Part shown: one piece after another, positions 42,273 to 50,713 of the stretch
Layout: every line of letters starts with the position of its first letter
Position numbering within the stretch: the stretch's first letter is position 1
Assembly (NCBI RefSeq): GCF_024343735.1
Contig: NZ_RJUE01000066.1
Span: 62,001-126,000 of the forward strand
Length of the DNA stretch: 64,000 nt
DNA from: Lacihabitans sp. CCS-44
Lineage (GTDB): Bacteria > Bacteroidota > Bacteroidia > Cytophagales > Spirosomataceae
Reading direction: 5' to 3'
Notes under the pieces: generated by a model
What the model was told of the DNA's origin: nothing
What the model saw: only the letters and a program-made list of their open reading frames with translations
Databases searched by the model: none
Program-made: the position numbers and the translations under genes

Positions 42273-43898
42273 ATGCATAATGCCATATACCAAGTTCCGC
42301 TTCCTCAGAACGAGCCAGTACTTAACTACGCTCCTGGAAGTGTGGAAACCATAAACGTTAAAAAAGCAATATCAGAACTTCGTTCAAAAACCCTAGAAGT
42401 GCCGATGTATATTGGCAAGAATGAAGTTTTTACAGATAAAAAAATAAAACTCTCGCCCCCTCATGACCACAAACATGTGTTGGGTTTTGCCTCTGAAGGT
42501 GATGCTTCGCATGTAAAAGCAGCCATAGATGCAGCCTTAGAAGCCAGAAATAATTGGGCAAATCTTCCTTGGAATGAAAGAGCCGCAGTTTTCTTAAAAG
42601 CAGCAGATTTGTTGGCAGGTCCTTTTAGAGCAAAAATAAACGCTGCCACGATGTTGGGGCAATCAAAAAATGCGTATCAGGCAGAAATAGACGCCGCTTG
42701 TGAACTGATAGATTTTTTGAGATTCAATGTAGCTTTTTATCAAGAAATAATGGCAGAACAGCCACAATCGTCGAAAGGCGTTTGGAATAAATTGGAATAT
42801 AGACCATTGGAAGGATTTGTTTTTGCACTTACGCCTTTCAATTTCACAGCCATCGCAGGAAATCTCCCTGCAAGTGCGGCCATGATGGGCAATGTAATAG
42901 TTTGGAAACCAGCCTATACGCAAATATATTCAGCCAATGTCATCATGGAAGTTTTCAAATTGGCAGGCTTACCAGATGGTGTAATTAACATGGTTTATGT
43001 TGATGGACCGGTTACGGGCGATATAGTTTTTAATCATGCTGATTTTGCTGGAATTCACTTTACGGGTAGCACTGGCGTTTTTCAAAATATCTGGAAAACG
43101 ATTGGAGATAATATCCATAAGTATAAATCTTACCCAAGAATTGTGGGTGAAACAGGTGGTAAAGACTTTGTGATTGCTCATAAATCTGCTGATGCCAAGG
43201 CCGTTGCAGTTGGCTTAGTTCGTGGTGCATTCGAATACCAAGGACAAAAATGCTCGGCGGCATCGAGAGCCTATATTCCTTCTAATATTTGGGAAGATGT
43301 AAAAAGACACATGTTGGCAGATTTGGCTGATATAAAAATGGGACCGACAGAAGATTTCTCCAATTTTGTAAATGCAGTTATCGATGAAAAAGCTTTTGAT
43401 AAAATATCGGGATATATATCAGCAGCTAAAAATGCTCAGAATGCAGAAATTATAGCTGGCGGTGGTTTTGATAAATCCGTGGGTTATTTCATAGAACCTA
43501 CTGTGATTTTGACCAAAGATCCAAAATACAAAACCATGTGTGAGGAGATTTTTGGCCCAGTTCTAAGTATTTTTGTATATGAGGAAAACGCTTGGGAAGA
43601 GACTTTGGAATTAGTAAACACCACTTCTCCTTATGCACTCACAGGTGCAGTTTTCTCTCAAGATAGGTATGCTATTGACCAAGCGACAAAGGCTTTAGAA
43701 AACGCTGCGGGTAATTTTTATATCAATGACAAACCAACTGGAGCAGTAGTGGGTCAACAGCCATTTGGTGGAGCCAGAGCCTCAGGAACTAACGATAAGG
43801 CAGGTTCAAAACTTAATCTTTTGCGTTGGGTAAATGCTAGGACAATTAAAGAAACTTTTGTTTCGCCCACTGATTATAAATATCCGTTTTTGGGATAA
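42273..43898 (+). CDS. pruA: L-glutamate gamma-semialdehyde dehydrogenase (PruA)
   Basis: A 541-residue NAD-dependent aldehyde dehydrogenase that completes proline breakdown by oxidising 1-pyrroline-5-carboxylate/glutamate semialdehyde to glutamate. The catalytic Cys is C327 in YQGQKCSAASR, the Glu base is in RIVGETGGKD, and the NAD site shows HFTGSTGVF. The N-terminal oligomerisation/adaptor part (LNYAPGSVETINVKKAISEL) identifies the stand-alone PruA group. The ATG at 42273 was chosen over an in-frame TTG at 42234. Proline dehydrogenase is not in the window. A terminator follows. Confidence 0.94.
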   Translation: MHNAIYQVPLPQNEPVLNYAPGSVETINVKKAISELRSKTLEVPMYIGKNEVFTDKKIKLSPPHDHKHVLGFASEGDASHVKAAIDAALEARNNWANLPWNERAAVFLKAADLLAGPFRAKINAATMLGQSKNAYQAEIDAACELIDFLRFNVAFYQEIMAEQPQSSKGVWNKLEYRPLEGFVFALTPFNFTAIAGNLPASAAMMGNVIVWKPAYTQIYSANVIMEVFKLAGLPDGVINMVYVDGPVTGDIVFNHADFAGIHFTGSTGVFQNIWKTIGDNIHKYKSYPRIVGETGGKDFVIAHKSADAKAVAVGLVRGAFEYQGQKCSAASRAYIPSNIWEDVKRHMLADLADIKMGPTEDFSNFVNAVIDEKAFDKISGYISAAKNAQNAEIIAGGGFDKSVGYFIEPTVILTKDPKYKTMCEEIFGPVLSIFVYEENAWEETLELVNTTSPYALTGAVFSQDRYAIDQATKALENAAGNFYINDKPTGAVVGQQPFGGARASGTNDKAGSKLNLLRWVNARTIKETFVSPTDYKYPFLG

Positions 43899-43925
43899 TT
43901 TTGGAACACTGATTTAATAGATTGG

Positions 43926-43958
43926 ACACGGATAGGCTTCTATTCGTGTCTTTTTTTT
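43926..43958 (+). terminator. Rho-independent terminator after pruA
   Basis: GACACGGATAG and CTATTCGTGTC form an 11-bp stem with one G-T pair and a GCTT loop, followed by seven T. Confidence 0.92.
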
Positions 43959-43959
43959 A

Positions 43960-44802
43960 TTACAACTTTACCACTTTTGCCTTTTCCCAATCAATAGACG
44001 CTTCGGCAGTATGAATATCTACAAATTCGTGTTTTTTGATAAGTTTATCGAGTTTTGGCAGGCAGCCTTTTAGTCCATAATACGATTTGAATTTTCTGAT
44101 GAAATTCAAACCTGGCACCATCGGTTGTTCTGCATCAAAATCTCTGGGATGAAAATAAGTCATCACATAATCTGAGTTTTTGGTCATTATATCCAACAAT
44201 GGATACGGAAAAAGTCTGAAATATCCACCCCCAGAAAAAATGAGGTTTTTACCTGCGAAAGAAGAAAGATTAATCGGAAACTCCTTCATTCGCATACCGT
44301 CAATGTCGATCCAGCAAGGCTCGGCATGACCAAAGTGTGCAAATCCACCATGTGAACGCTCAGCTGGAAAAATGGAGGCATCAATCTCAATTCCATTTTT
44401 CATCAAAACCTCAAAAACCCATTTATTTTGCTCCATCAAAGAAAAACCTGGAGCTCTATAGGCTCTCACTTTCTTACCTACAACATCTTCAATGGATTTG
44501 ATTGAGCGTTCCAAATCTTGCTCAAAAGTCTGGCGATTTTGCTCATAAGCCAATTGGTGTAAGTCAGAATGCGTAGCTATTTCATGCCCTTTTCGATCAA
44601 TTTCTTTTAAAACTTCCGGGAATTTTCGAGCTACCCAACCCAAACAAAAGAAGGTGGCTTTTTGATCACCCAACATTCCATGAATTTTGTCCATATTTCC
44701 ATGGATTCTCGACTCAAATCCCTCCCACTCGGCCTCTGTTTTGGTAGCGTCGTTGTCCAGAATATGAAACCATTCTTCTATGTCGAAAGTGAGTATTTTC
44801 AT
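43960..44802 (-). CDS. Polysaccharide deacetylase (XrtA/exosortase-type branch)
   Basis: A 280-residue NodB-fold enzyme that removes N- or O-acetyl groups from glycans. The acidic residue D7 of TFDIEEWFH and the metal His pair H78 and H82 (ATHSDLH) are present, followed by [27 protein letters not shown] and the C-terminal TYFHPRDFD, matching the branch found in exopolysaccharide clusters. With the formyltransferase and GT2 genes behind it, it forms a small surface-glycan island. Its ATG is 7 bp from a dispersed-repeat end. Confidence 0.9.
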   Translation of the reverse strand: MKILTFDIEEWFHILDNDATKTEAEWEGFESRIHGNMDKIHGMLGDQKATFFCLGWVARKFPEVLKEIDRKGHEIATHSDLHQLAYEQNRQTFEQDLERSIKSIEDVVGKKVRAYRAPGFSLMEQNKWVFEVLMKNGIEIDASIFPAERSHGGFAHFGHAEPCWIDIDGMRMKEFPINLSSFAGKNLIFSGGGYFRLFPYPLLDIMTKNSDYVMTYFHPRDFDAEQPMVPGLNFIRKFKSYYGLKGCLPKLDKLIKKHEFVDIHTAEASIDWEKAKVVKL

Positions 44803-44834
44803 TTGTTTTACCGCAAAGACGCTATGCCACTAAG
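44803..44834 (-). repeat. ACCGC-type dispersed repeat, short copy
   Basis: TTTTACCGCAAAGACGC starting right after the deacetylase ATG; in gene direction GCGTCTTTGCGGTAAAAC ends 2 bases before the start codon. Confidence 0.65.
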
Positions 44835-44879
44835 GATCAGCAATTTGTAATTTTGTAAAGAATAACTAATTGAATCAGA

Positions 44880-45644
44880 TTAAAAAAAACGCTTTCCAGC
44901 TTTGTAAAACTCGTCCACATCCTTTCTAGTCGGGAAAGTAAAGTAGGTCATGTCTTCCGCTGGATTTGGAATCAAATCGTATCCACCTTTTTGAATCAAT
45001 TCTACACTTTCTATAATACATTCCATACCAATTTGCTTGGTATGATATATCAATTCTTCTTGACTTCTATCGCCAATTTCTACTTTTTTCTGCACCAGTA
45101 TTGGACCCGAATCTATCCCTTCGTCTACAAAGAAAACAGATACACCCGTATATTTTTCGTTGTTTTTCAACACCCAAAAAGAGGGCATCAAACCTCTATA
45201 TTTTGGCAAAAGTGCGGTATGGAGATTTACACATCCATAAGTGGCCAAGTCCAACAAAGGTCTTTTAAAAATCTGGTTTCCACCGATTGATACCAATAAA
45301 TCTGGTTTGTAAGTTTTAAGAATTTCTCGATTTTCTTTTGCATTTATCCCTCTATCAATATGAATTAGTGGAATTCCATGCTTTCCCAAAACCTTTGCAA
45401 CCGAATTTTCAGCACTCAATTTCGACTTTAAAAATTTGAAGCTGTAATACAGAAAAAAACTTAGTCCGAAAACATCAAAAGTCTTTTTCATTTTCTGAAA
45501 AAAAGTCTCTCTTTTACCAAAGGGCGAAACCTCGAACAGCACTGTTCCAACTATTTCAGCATCTTTTGGCATATTTTTTACCAAAAAATCAATGTTTTTT
45601 CCCAAATAAAATGGGTCGTCTTGTGTAAGAATTATTATTCTCAT
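44880..45644 (-). CDS. Formyltransferase-family protein (non-tRNA)
   Basis: A 254-residue protein of the formyl-THF-dependent transferase superfamily. The catalytic triad region is visible: the Asn and His of VNLHTALLPKYRG and the Asp of DEGIDSGPI, with the approach SIGGNQIF. The length and the missing tRNA-binding domain exclude methionyl-tRNA formyltransferase; members like this formylate amino sugars of surface glycans. It lies between a polysaccharide deacetylase and a GT2 gene, in the same direction. The exact substrate is unknown. Confidence 0.87.
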   Translation of the reverse strand: MRIIILTQDDPFYLGKNIDFLVKNMPKDAEIVGTVLFEVSPFGKRETFFQKMKKTFDVFGLSFFLYYSFKFLKSKLSAENSVAKVLGKHGIPLIHIDRGINAKENREILKTYKPDLLVSIGGNQIFKRPLLDLATYGCVNLHTALLPKYRGLMPSFWVLKNNEKYTGVSVFFVDEGIDSGPILVQKKVEIGDRSQEELIYHTKQIGMECIIESVELIQKGGYDLIPNPAEDMTYFTFPTRKDVDEFYKAGKRFF

Positions 45645-45671
45645 TTTTAAAAAATCAAATTTTAAACAAAA

Positions 45672-46421
45672 TCATTTTTTCTTAAATAACTGCACAATCT
45701 TCGAAAGCGGTTTCCACCAAAGTGTGTACCATTTTGGTCTCAATCCGTTCACCTTCCATGCTTTTCTATCTTCTTGATTGGCCACCCATCTGTGTTTCCA
45801 TGAGGCCGTACTGGTCCCTCCGTTTCTCATCGTCATCAATACTTTGGGAATGTAATGGGCCGAAACATCGTTTTTATACAACATCCTCAACATCAACTCA
45901 TAATCTGCCGAACAGGTAAAGTCTGTGCGATAATTGCCAAACTTTTCGTAACAGGCTCTTTTTACATAAAATGAAAGATGTGGTGGCATAAAGCCTTTGA
46001 GCCAATATTCTTTTTTGTACTCGCCAACAGTCCAGTAGCGAACTATTTTGTCAATATTATCAGGATTTACAAACTGCTTATCACCGTAAATGGCATCTGC
46101 TTTATAGGTATCAAAACCCGCCGAAACCACTTCCAAAACATCATTTGAAGGGTAAAAGTCATCCGAACCAATCATACCTATGATCTCCCCTTCGGCCATT
46201 TTGAGGCCTTTATTCATGGCATCATAAATCCCCTTGTCTTTCTCAGAAATGTATCTAATTCTATCTTTATATTTCTCCAAAACCTCCACAGTGCCGTCTT
46301 TCGAACCACCATCAACCACAATATATTCAAAATCCGTAAATGCTTGATTTAAAACACTCTGAATGGTATGCTCTATGGTACTAATGCTGTTGTAGCAAAC
46401 TGTGATAATACTGAATTTCAT
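45672..46421 (-). CDS. Family 2 glycosyltransferase (WcaA-like)
   Basis: A 249-residue GT-A glycosyltransferase. MKFSIITVCYNS begins the nucleotide-binding strand, YIVVDGGSKDGT and KGIYDAMNKGLKMAEGEIIGMIGSDD carry the metal/donor residues, and SADYELMLRML is the acceptor signature of the WcaA/colanic-acid-like branch. The ATG at 46421 is preferred to an in-frame one at 46505, since the domain begins there. The first gene (by transcription) of the three-gene glycan island. Confidence 0.9.
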   Translation of the reverse strand: MKFSIITVCYNSISTIEHTIQSVLNQAFTDFEYIVVDGGSKDGTVEVLEKYKDRIRYISEKDKGIYDAMNKGLKMAEGEIIGMIGSDDFYPSNDVLEVVSAGFDTYKADAIYGDKQFVNPDNIDKIVRYWTVGEYKKEYWLKGFMPPHLSFYVKRACYEKFGNYRTDFTCSADYELMLRMLYKNDVSAHYIPKVLMTMRNGGTSTASWKHRWVANQEDRKAWKVNGLRPKWYTLWWKPLSKIVQLFKKK

Positions 46422-46544
46422 CTCTGGCGGTTTATTTGCCGCTGCAAAAATACCACTAATTTGGTCTTTTCGGTATTTATCCATGGCATTTAAACAATAT
46501 TTCACGATTCTCGAAGTTGTTTTTTATCATCAGTATTTGTTATA

Positions 46545-47564
46545 ATGAGAATAAAAATCACATTTCTTTTTGCATTATTAATTTCGTCAACTGCTTTCTC
46601 TCAAAAAAACAATTATCGCAATCTGGTAATGGAAGGCGGCGGGATAAAAGGTATTGCCTACGGTGGGGCTTTACTTGAACTAGAAAAAAAAGGCATTTTG
46701 CAAAACATCACCAGAGTGGCCGGCACTTCAGCCGGAGCCATACAAGCCTGCTTATTATCAGTAGGATACACACCGAAAGAGATTATCGGAATAGTAAATG
46801 AAACACCCATAGAGACATTCAACGACGACGGTTTTGTGGCCAAAGGCACAAAAAGACTTTTCAAAGAATACGGTTGGTTTAAAGGAGAAAACTTCCTAAA
46901 AACCATGGAAAATGTTATCTATCAAAGAACGGGAAATGCAAATTTAACATTTGAAGAATTGCATAGACTGGCAGAGGCAACACCTTTCAGAGATTTGTAC
47001 GTAACAGGCACCAATCTTACGGAGCAATCACTGGTAGTTTTTTCATACGAAACCTACCCAAAGATGCGAATTGCAGATGCGGTAAGGATTTCGATGTCCA
47101 TTCCTCTCTACTATAAAAGTATATGGATAGACCAGGAAGGCACTGTGTATGAGGAGCCTACAGCCAACAAAAAGTGTAGTCTATTTGTCGATGGTGGACT
47201 TATGCTCAACTATCCAATTGATATTTTTGATAAAGTAAAATATATAAGCCACGAAGGTGATAAAGAAATTTTTAACGAACAAACGATAGGTTTGAGACTT
47301 GAAAAATGCACTCAAATAGACCATCAATTGGCTAAAAAAGAAGGTTTGGCCATAAAAAATATCAACGATATAAGCTCCTACATGGATGCCTTGGGTGGAC
47401 TAATGATGAGAAATGTCAATGCTCCCAATAAAAGAGATTTGGAGCGAACCATCTTCATCAACGACAACGGATTAAGTGCCCGAGTTAGAAAAGTGCCCGA
47501 CCAAGAAAAACAAATGATGATGACTGCCGGTCAACAAGCCGTAATTGAGTTTTTTGGCAGGTAA
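46545..47564 (+). CDS. Patatin-like phospholipase, exported
   Basis: A 339-residue lipid acyl hydrolase. A signal peptide (~1-19, FSQ) is followed by the oxyanion motif MEGGGIKG, the nucleophile GTSAG (S62) and the catalytic Asp in VDGGLML (D216), forming the patatin Ser-Asp dyad. It should release fatty acids from membrane lipids in the periplasm. Divergent from the GT2 gene. It is upstream of the Crp/Fnr gene in the same direction. Confidence 0.92.
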   Translation: MRIKITFLFALLISSTAFSQKNNYRNLVMEGGGIKGIAYGGALLELEKKGILQNITRVAGTSAGAIQACLLSVGYTPKEIIGIVNETPIETFNDDGFVAKGTKRLFKEYGWFKGENFLKTMENVIYQRTGNANLTFEELHRLAEATPFRDLYVTGTNLTEQSLVVFSYETYPKMRIADAVRISMSIPLYYKSIWIDQEGTVYEEPTANKKCSLFVDGGLMLNYPIDIFDKVKYISHEGDKEIFNEQTIGLRLEKCTQIDHQLAKKEGLAIKNINDISSYMDALGGLMMRNVNAPNKRDLERTIFINDNGLSARVRKVPDQEKQMMMTAGQQAVIEFFGR

Positions 47565-47623
47565 AATTGGTTTTTATCTGAAAAATTGTTTCTAACTTGT
47601 AAGCAATTTAAAACCCTTGGAAT

Positions 47624-48205
47624 CTGGAAACTATAAAACATGCCTTAATTGAAAATTTAAAGAAAATTGCTTTATTTGGAAAAGCAGAAGAGGAAGCTAT
47701 TTCTGAGAATCTGCACCCTTTCAGTTTTAAAAAGCGAGATTTTCTGCTTAAAAAAGGTCAAATATGCGACAAAATTTATTTTCTAACGAATGGAGCCATT
47801 CGTGAATTTATACTCGACAAAGACCAAAAGGAAGTTACCGTTTGGTTTGGTTTTGAAGGTGATATTGTTGTTTCGCTCTCTAGCCTGATACATTCTAAAG
47901 GAAGCAATACTGGCCTTCAAGCTTTAGAAGATTCGAAGGGATTTTATTTGGAAAAACAAAAACTCGAAGAGCTCTACAGTAAGTTTCATAAACTTGAAAG
48001 AATGGGTAGACTCGTAGCCGAAAGTTATTTGCTTAGCACCGAAACCTATCATTATGATTTTCATTATTTGACTGCCGTCGAGCGTTTTGATAAACTCCAG
48101 CAAGAAAAAATGTGGATATTCAACCGTGTTCCACTCCACTATATTGCCAGCTATTTGGGTGTTTCGAATGAAACATTGAGCCGCATAAGGGCTAAGAAGT
48201 CTTGA
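47624..48205 (+). CDS. Crp/Fnr-family regulator without a standard start codon
   Basis: The reading frame that ends at 48205 stays open back to a TAA at 47609, and the translation is a full Crp/Fnr protein: cyclic-nucleotide-binding-like part (FSFKKRDFLLKKGQICDKIY, FLTNGAIREFI, VTVWFGFEGDIVVSL) and a C-terminal winged helix ending PLHYIASYLGVSNETLSRIR. No ATG, GTG or TTG exists before the cyclic-nucleotide domain; CTG at 47624 (then ETIKHALIENL) is the best start, giving 193 residues. The TTG at 47948 would leave only the last 85 residues. The family is certain; the start is not. Confidence 0.72.
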   Translation: METIKHALIENLKKIALFGKAEEEAISENLHPFSFKKRDFLLKKGQICDKIYFLTNGAIREFILDKDQKEVTVWFGFEGDIVVSLSSLIHSKGSNTGLQALEDSKGFYLEKQKLEELYSKFHKLERMGRLVAESYLLSTETYHYDFHYLTAVERFDKLQQEKMWIFNRVPLHYIASYLGVSNETLSRIRAKKS

Positions 48206-48244
48206 TTTTGACTTTTATCAATATAAATTTCGTGAAATTTCAAA

Positions 48245-48252
48245 TAGCTTTG
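48245..48252 (+). promoter_or_regulatory. -7-like box for the beta-helix gene
   Basis: TAGCTTTG fits TAnnTTTG and lies 28 bp before the ATG at 48281. No good -33 TTTG at the normal distance. Confidence 0.4.
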
Positions 48253-48280
48253 CAAGAGTTCTATTTAACCCATCAATAAA

Positions 48281-49552
48281 ATGAGAAATCTTCTACTTGC
48301 ATTGCTTAGCATTTCAATGTTAATCGCTTGTAATTCAGGCGAAAAAACTACTTCTAAACTCGATATTACAAATCTAAAAAAAGCTTCAGAAGAAGACATT
48401 GAAGCCTTGGTGACCAAATTTATTGATGCAAAAGATGGTGATGTCATAGAAATTCCTGAAGGTTTTTATGAAATTGGCACTCAGCTGATTTTAGACAGTT
48501 TGAACGACATCACTGTAAAAGGTGCCGGAATGTACAAAAGTGTAATTTCTTTTAAAACCCTCAGCACAGGTGGCGAAGGTATGAAAATAGCAGGGAACAA
48601 CATAACCCTAGAAGACTTTACGGTAATGGATGCTCCTGGCGACGACATAAAAACCCAAAAGTGTACAGGCCTGACATTCAGACGAGTAAATACAACTTGG
48701 ACGCATTCTGACTTGGCTAAAAGCGGCACTTACGGCATTTATCCGGTTCAATGTAAAAATGTCTTAATAGAAGAATGTGAGGTTTCACACTCAAGAGATG
48801 CTGGAATTTATGTGGGGCAATCTGAAAATATTGTGGTGAGAAATAACTATGTTTTTGAGAATGTGGCAGGAATAGAAATCGAAAACTCTGACAATGCAGA
48901 AGTATATAAGAACAGAGCTATCAACAATACTTCTGGGATTTTAGTGTTTAATCTTCCTGGATTGCCAAAGGCTTTTGGAGTAAATACCAAAGTGTATAAA
49001 AACCTCATTAAAGACAATAATCACGACAATTTCGCCCAAGGGGTAGCTTCTGAAAATGGTAACCCTATTACGATGATTCCACCAGGAAGCGGAGTGATAA
49101 TAATGGCTGGAAAAAACGTGGAAGTATATGAAAATCAAATTATTAACCACAAAACCACCGGTGTGGCTATTCTGGATTATCAAATTACGGAATTGAAAGT
49201 ACCTAATCATCCGGGCTGGTCTCCTTACTCTAGCGATATATATTTTCATGACAATGTTTTTGAAAGAAAAATGGCTATTCCTGATATGTCCAAAGATTTT
49301 GGAAAACTCATAACGGCCAAGTGTCGTAAACCACAAGATGTAATATATGACGGAATTATAGACGAAAAAATCGGCAAAGACCCAACTAAAAATCCAATGA
49401 ATATCTGTATAAACGAAAAATCTACTGATTTTCGTTTCACACGTTTTGTCATTCCAGACCATGGAGGAATCATGGATATAGCGGTGGTGAGCGATTTGGA
49501 GAATTTCAACAAATGCAAAGTTGAAGTAAAAACGGATGTAAAAGGTATCTGA
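48281..49552 (+). CDS. Parallel beta-helix lipoprotein (SO_2929-type)
   Basis: A 423-residue lipoprotein (signal ending LIAC, C17) composed of a right-handed parallel beta-helix with NosD/PbH1-like rungs (YGIYPVQCKNVLIEECEVSH, DAGIYVGQSENIVVRNN, GIEIENSDNAEVYKN). It matches the Shewanella SO_2929-type family that accompanies a diheme cytochrome c. The next gene, 5 bp downstream, is exactly that cytochrome, so the two act together, probably in extracytoplasmic electron transfer or sugar-polymer oxidation. Substrate and reaction are unknown. Confidence 0.85.
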   Translation: MRNLLLALLSISMLIACNSGEKTTSKLDITNLKKASEEDIEALVTKFIDAKDGDVIEIPEGFYEIGTQLILDSLNDITVKGAGMYKSVISFKTLSTGGEGMKIAGNNITLEDFTVMDAPGDDIKTQKCTGLTFRRVNTTWTHSDLAKSGTYGIYPVQCKNVLIEECEVSHSRDAGIYVGQSENIVVRNNYVFENVAGIEIENSDNAEVYKNRAINNTSGILVFNLPGLPKAFGVNTKVYKNLIKDNNHDNFAQGVASENGNPITMIPPGSGVIIMAGKNVEVYENQIINHKTTGVAILDYQITELKVPNHPGWSPYSSDIYFHDNVFERKMAIPDMSKDFGKLITAKCRKPQDVIYDGIIDEKIGKDPTKNPMNICINEKSTDFRFTRFVIPDHGGIMDIAVVSDLENFNKCKVEVKTDVKGI

Positions 49553-49557
49553 AATTT

Positions 49558-50637
49558 ATGAATTCTGTAAAAAAACTTACCCTTTTTGCTTTGTTCATCT
49601 GGATTGGTGTTTCCTGTTTTAAGATGAAACAAAGCAGAATTCCTTCGGAAATAGACTTTGAAAAGCTGCCCTACAAAAAACTCTCTGAATACGGCTTTTT
49701 CAAAGGTGATTTAGCCAATTTGGAAGCTAACGAAGGGGTACTTTTGTATGAACCAGCAGCATCCTTATTCACCGACTATGCCCACAAGAGCCGCTTTGTT
49801 TGGATACCTAAGGGATCAAAAGCTAATTTTGATATCAATGACCAAGACAAACCGTTTGATTTCCCTGAACAGACCATTATTGTCAAAAACTTTTATTATC
49901 CCGCGGACTTTTCTAAGCCAAAAGGAGATAAAAGAATCTTAGAAACCAGACTTTTGGTAAAAAAGAACAACAAGTGGGAGGCATTTCCTTACAAATGGAC
50001 TAACGACCAACAAGATGCTGATTACAAATCAATTGGTGGAGTTATTCCAGTTTCGTGGAAAGACGAAAAAGGAGAAATGCACAACATAAAGTATGCCATG
50101 CCCAACAAAAATCAGTGCAAAAGCTGCCACAACCGAAACGGTACATTTAGCCCGATTGGACCAAAAACCAAACAACTAAACCACGAAATAAGCTATGGCA
50201 CTGAAAAGAAAAATCAGCTGGATAAATGGGTAGAAGTAGGCTATTTGAGCAGTTTGCCTGATAAAAGTAAAATAAATGGGCTAAAATCCATCAACGATGC
50301 CACGGCTAGTCTGGATTCCAAAGCAAGGTCGTATCTAGATGTAAATTGCGGCCATTGCCACAGCACTTATGGCCCAGCTGCAAGTTCAGGACTTAGATTA
50401 AATTTCGAAGAAACTGATCCTTATCACTGGGGAGTAAAAAAATCACCGGTGGCGGCAGGAATCGGAGCCGGAACTTTTAAATACGATATCAATCCAGGTA
50501 AGGGGATTGAATCCATCCTTACTTACCGCATGAACAGCACGCATCCGGGCATTATGATGCCTGAGATAGGTCGTGTGAGTGTTCACAAGGAAGGAGTAAA
50601 ACTCATTTCAGACTGGATTGATGGTCTAAAAGAATAG
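49558..50637 (+). CDS. SO_2930-family diheme c-type cytochrome
   Basis: A 359-residue exported lipoprotein-like cytochrome (signal ending VSC). Two haem sites are visible: C187-K-S-C190-H191 (NQCKSCHNRNG) and C264-G-H-C267-H268 (NCGHCHSTYG). The N-terminal ~170 residues form a non-haem domain with the family phrases FEKLPYKKLSEYGFF and ASLFTDYAHKSRFVWIP. It follows the beta-helix lipoprotein by 5 bp and is probably its electron partner. Confidence 0.9.
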   Translation: MNSVKKLTLFALFIWIGVSCFKMKQSRIPSEIDFEKLPYKKLSEYGFFKGDLANLEANEGVLLYEPAASLFTDYAHKSRFVWIPKGSKANFDINDQDKPFDFPEQTIIVKNFYYPADFSKPKGDKRILETRLLVKKNNKWEAFPYKWTNDQQDADYKSIGGVIPVSWKDEKGEMHNIKYAMPNKNQCKSCHNRNGTFSPIGPKTKQLNHEISYGTEKKNQLDKWVEVGYLSSLPDKSKINGLKSINDATASLDSKARSYLDVNCGHCHSTYGPAASSGLRLNFEETDPYHWGVKKSPVAAGIGAGTFKYDINPGKGIESILTYRMNSTHPGIMMPEIGRVSVHKEGVKLISDWIDGLKE

Positions 50638-50685
50638 AATTTTCAGGTTTGGGAAACGGAAATAGGATAAATAGAACATCTTCCT

Positions 50686-50693
50686 TATTTTTG
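50686..50693 (+). promoter_or_regulatory. -7-like box for the MFS gene
   Basis: TATTTTTG fits TAnnTTTG, 20 bp before the ATG at 50714. No clear -33 partner. It gives the transporter its own transcript separate from the cytochrome gene. Confidence 0.42.
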
Positions 50694-50713
50694 AATAACC
50701 CTTACCCAAAACT

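Noticed and set aside
47640-47648. ATG as the start of the Crp/Fnr gene
   Set aside because: It is out of frame with the protein and meets a TAA after two codons.
48941-49462. 173-codon minus-strand ORF
   Set aside because: Antisense of the beta-helix gene, rich in unusual residues and without a signal or motif.
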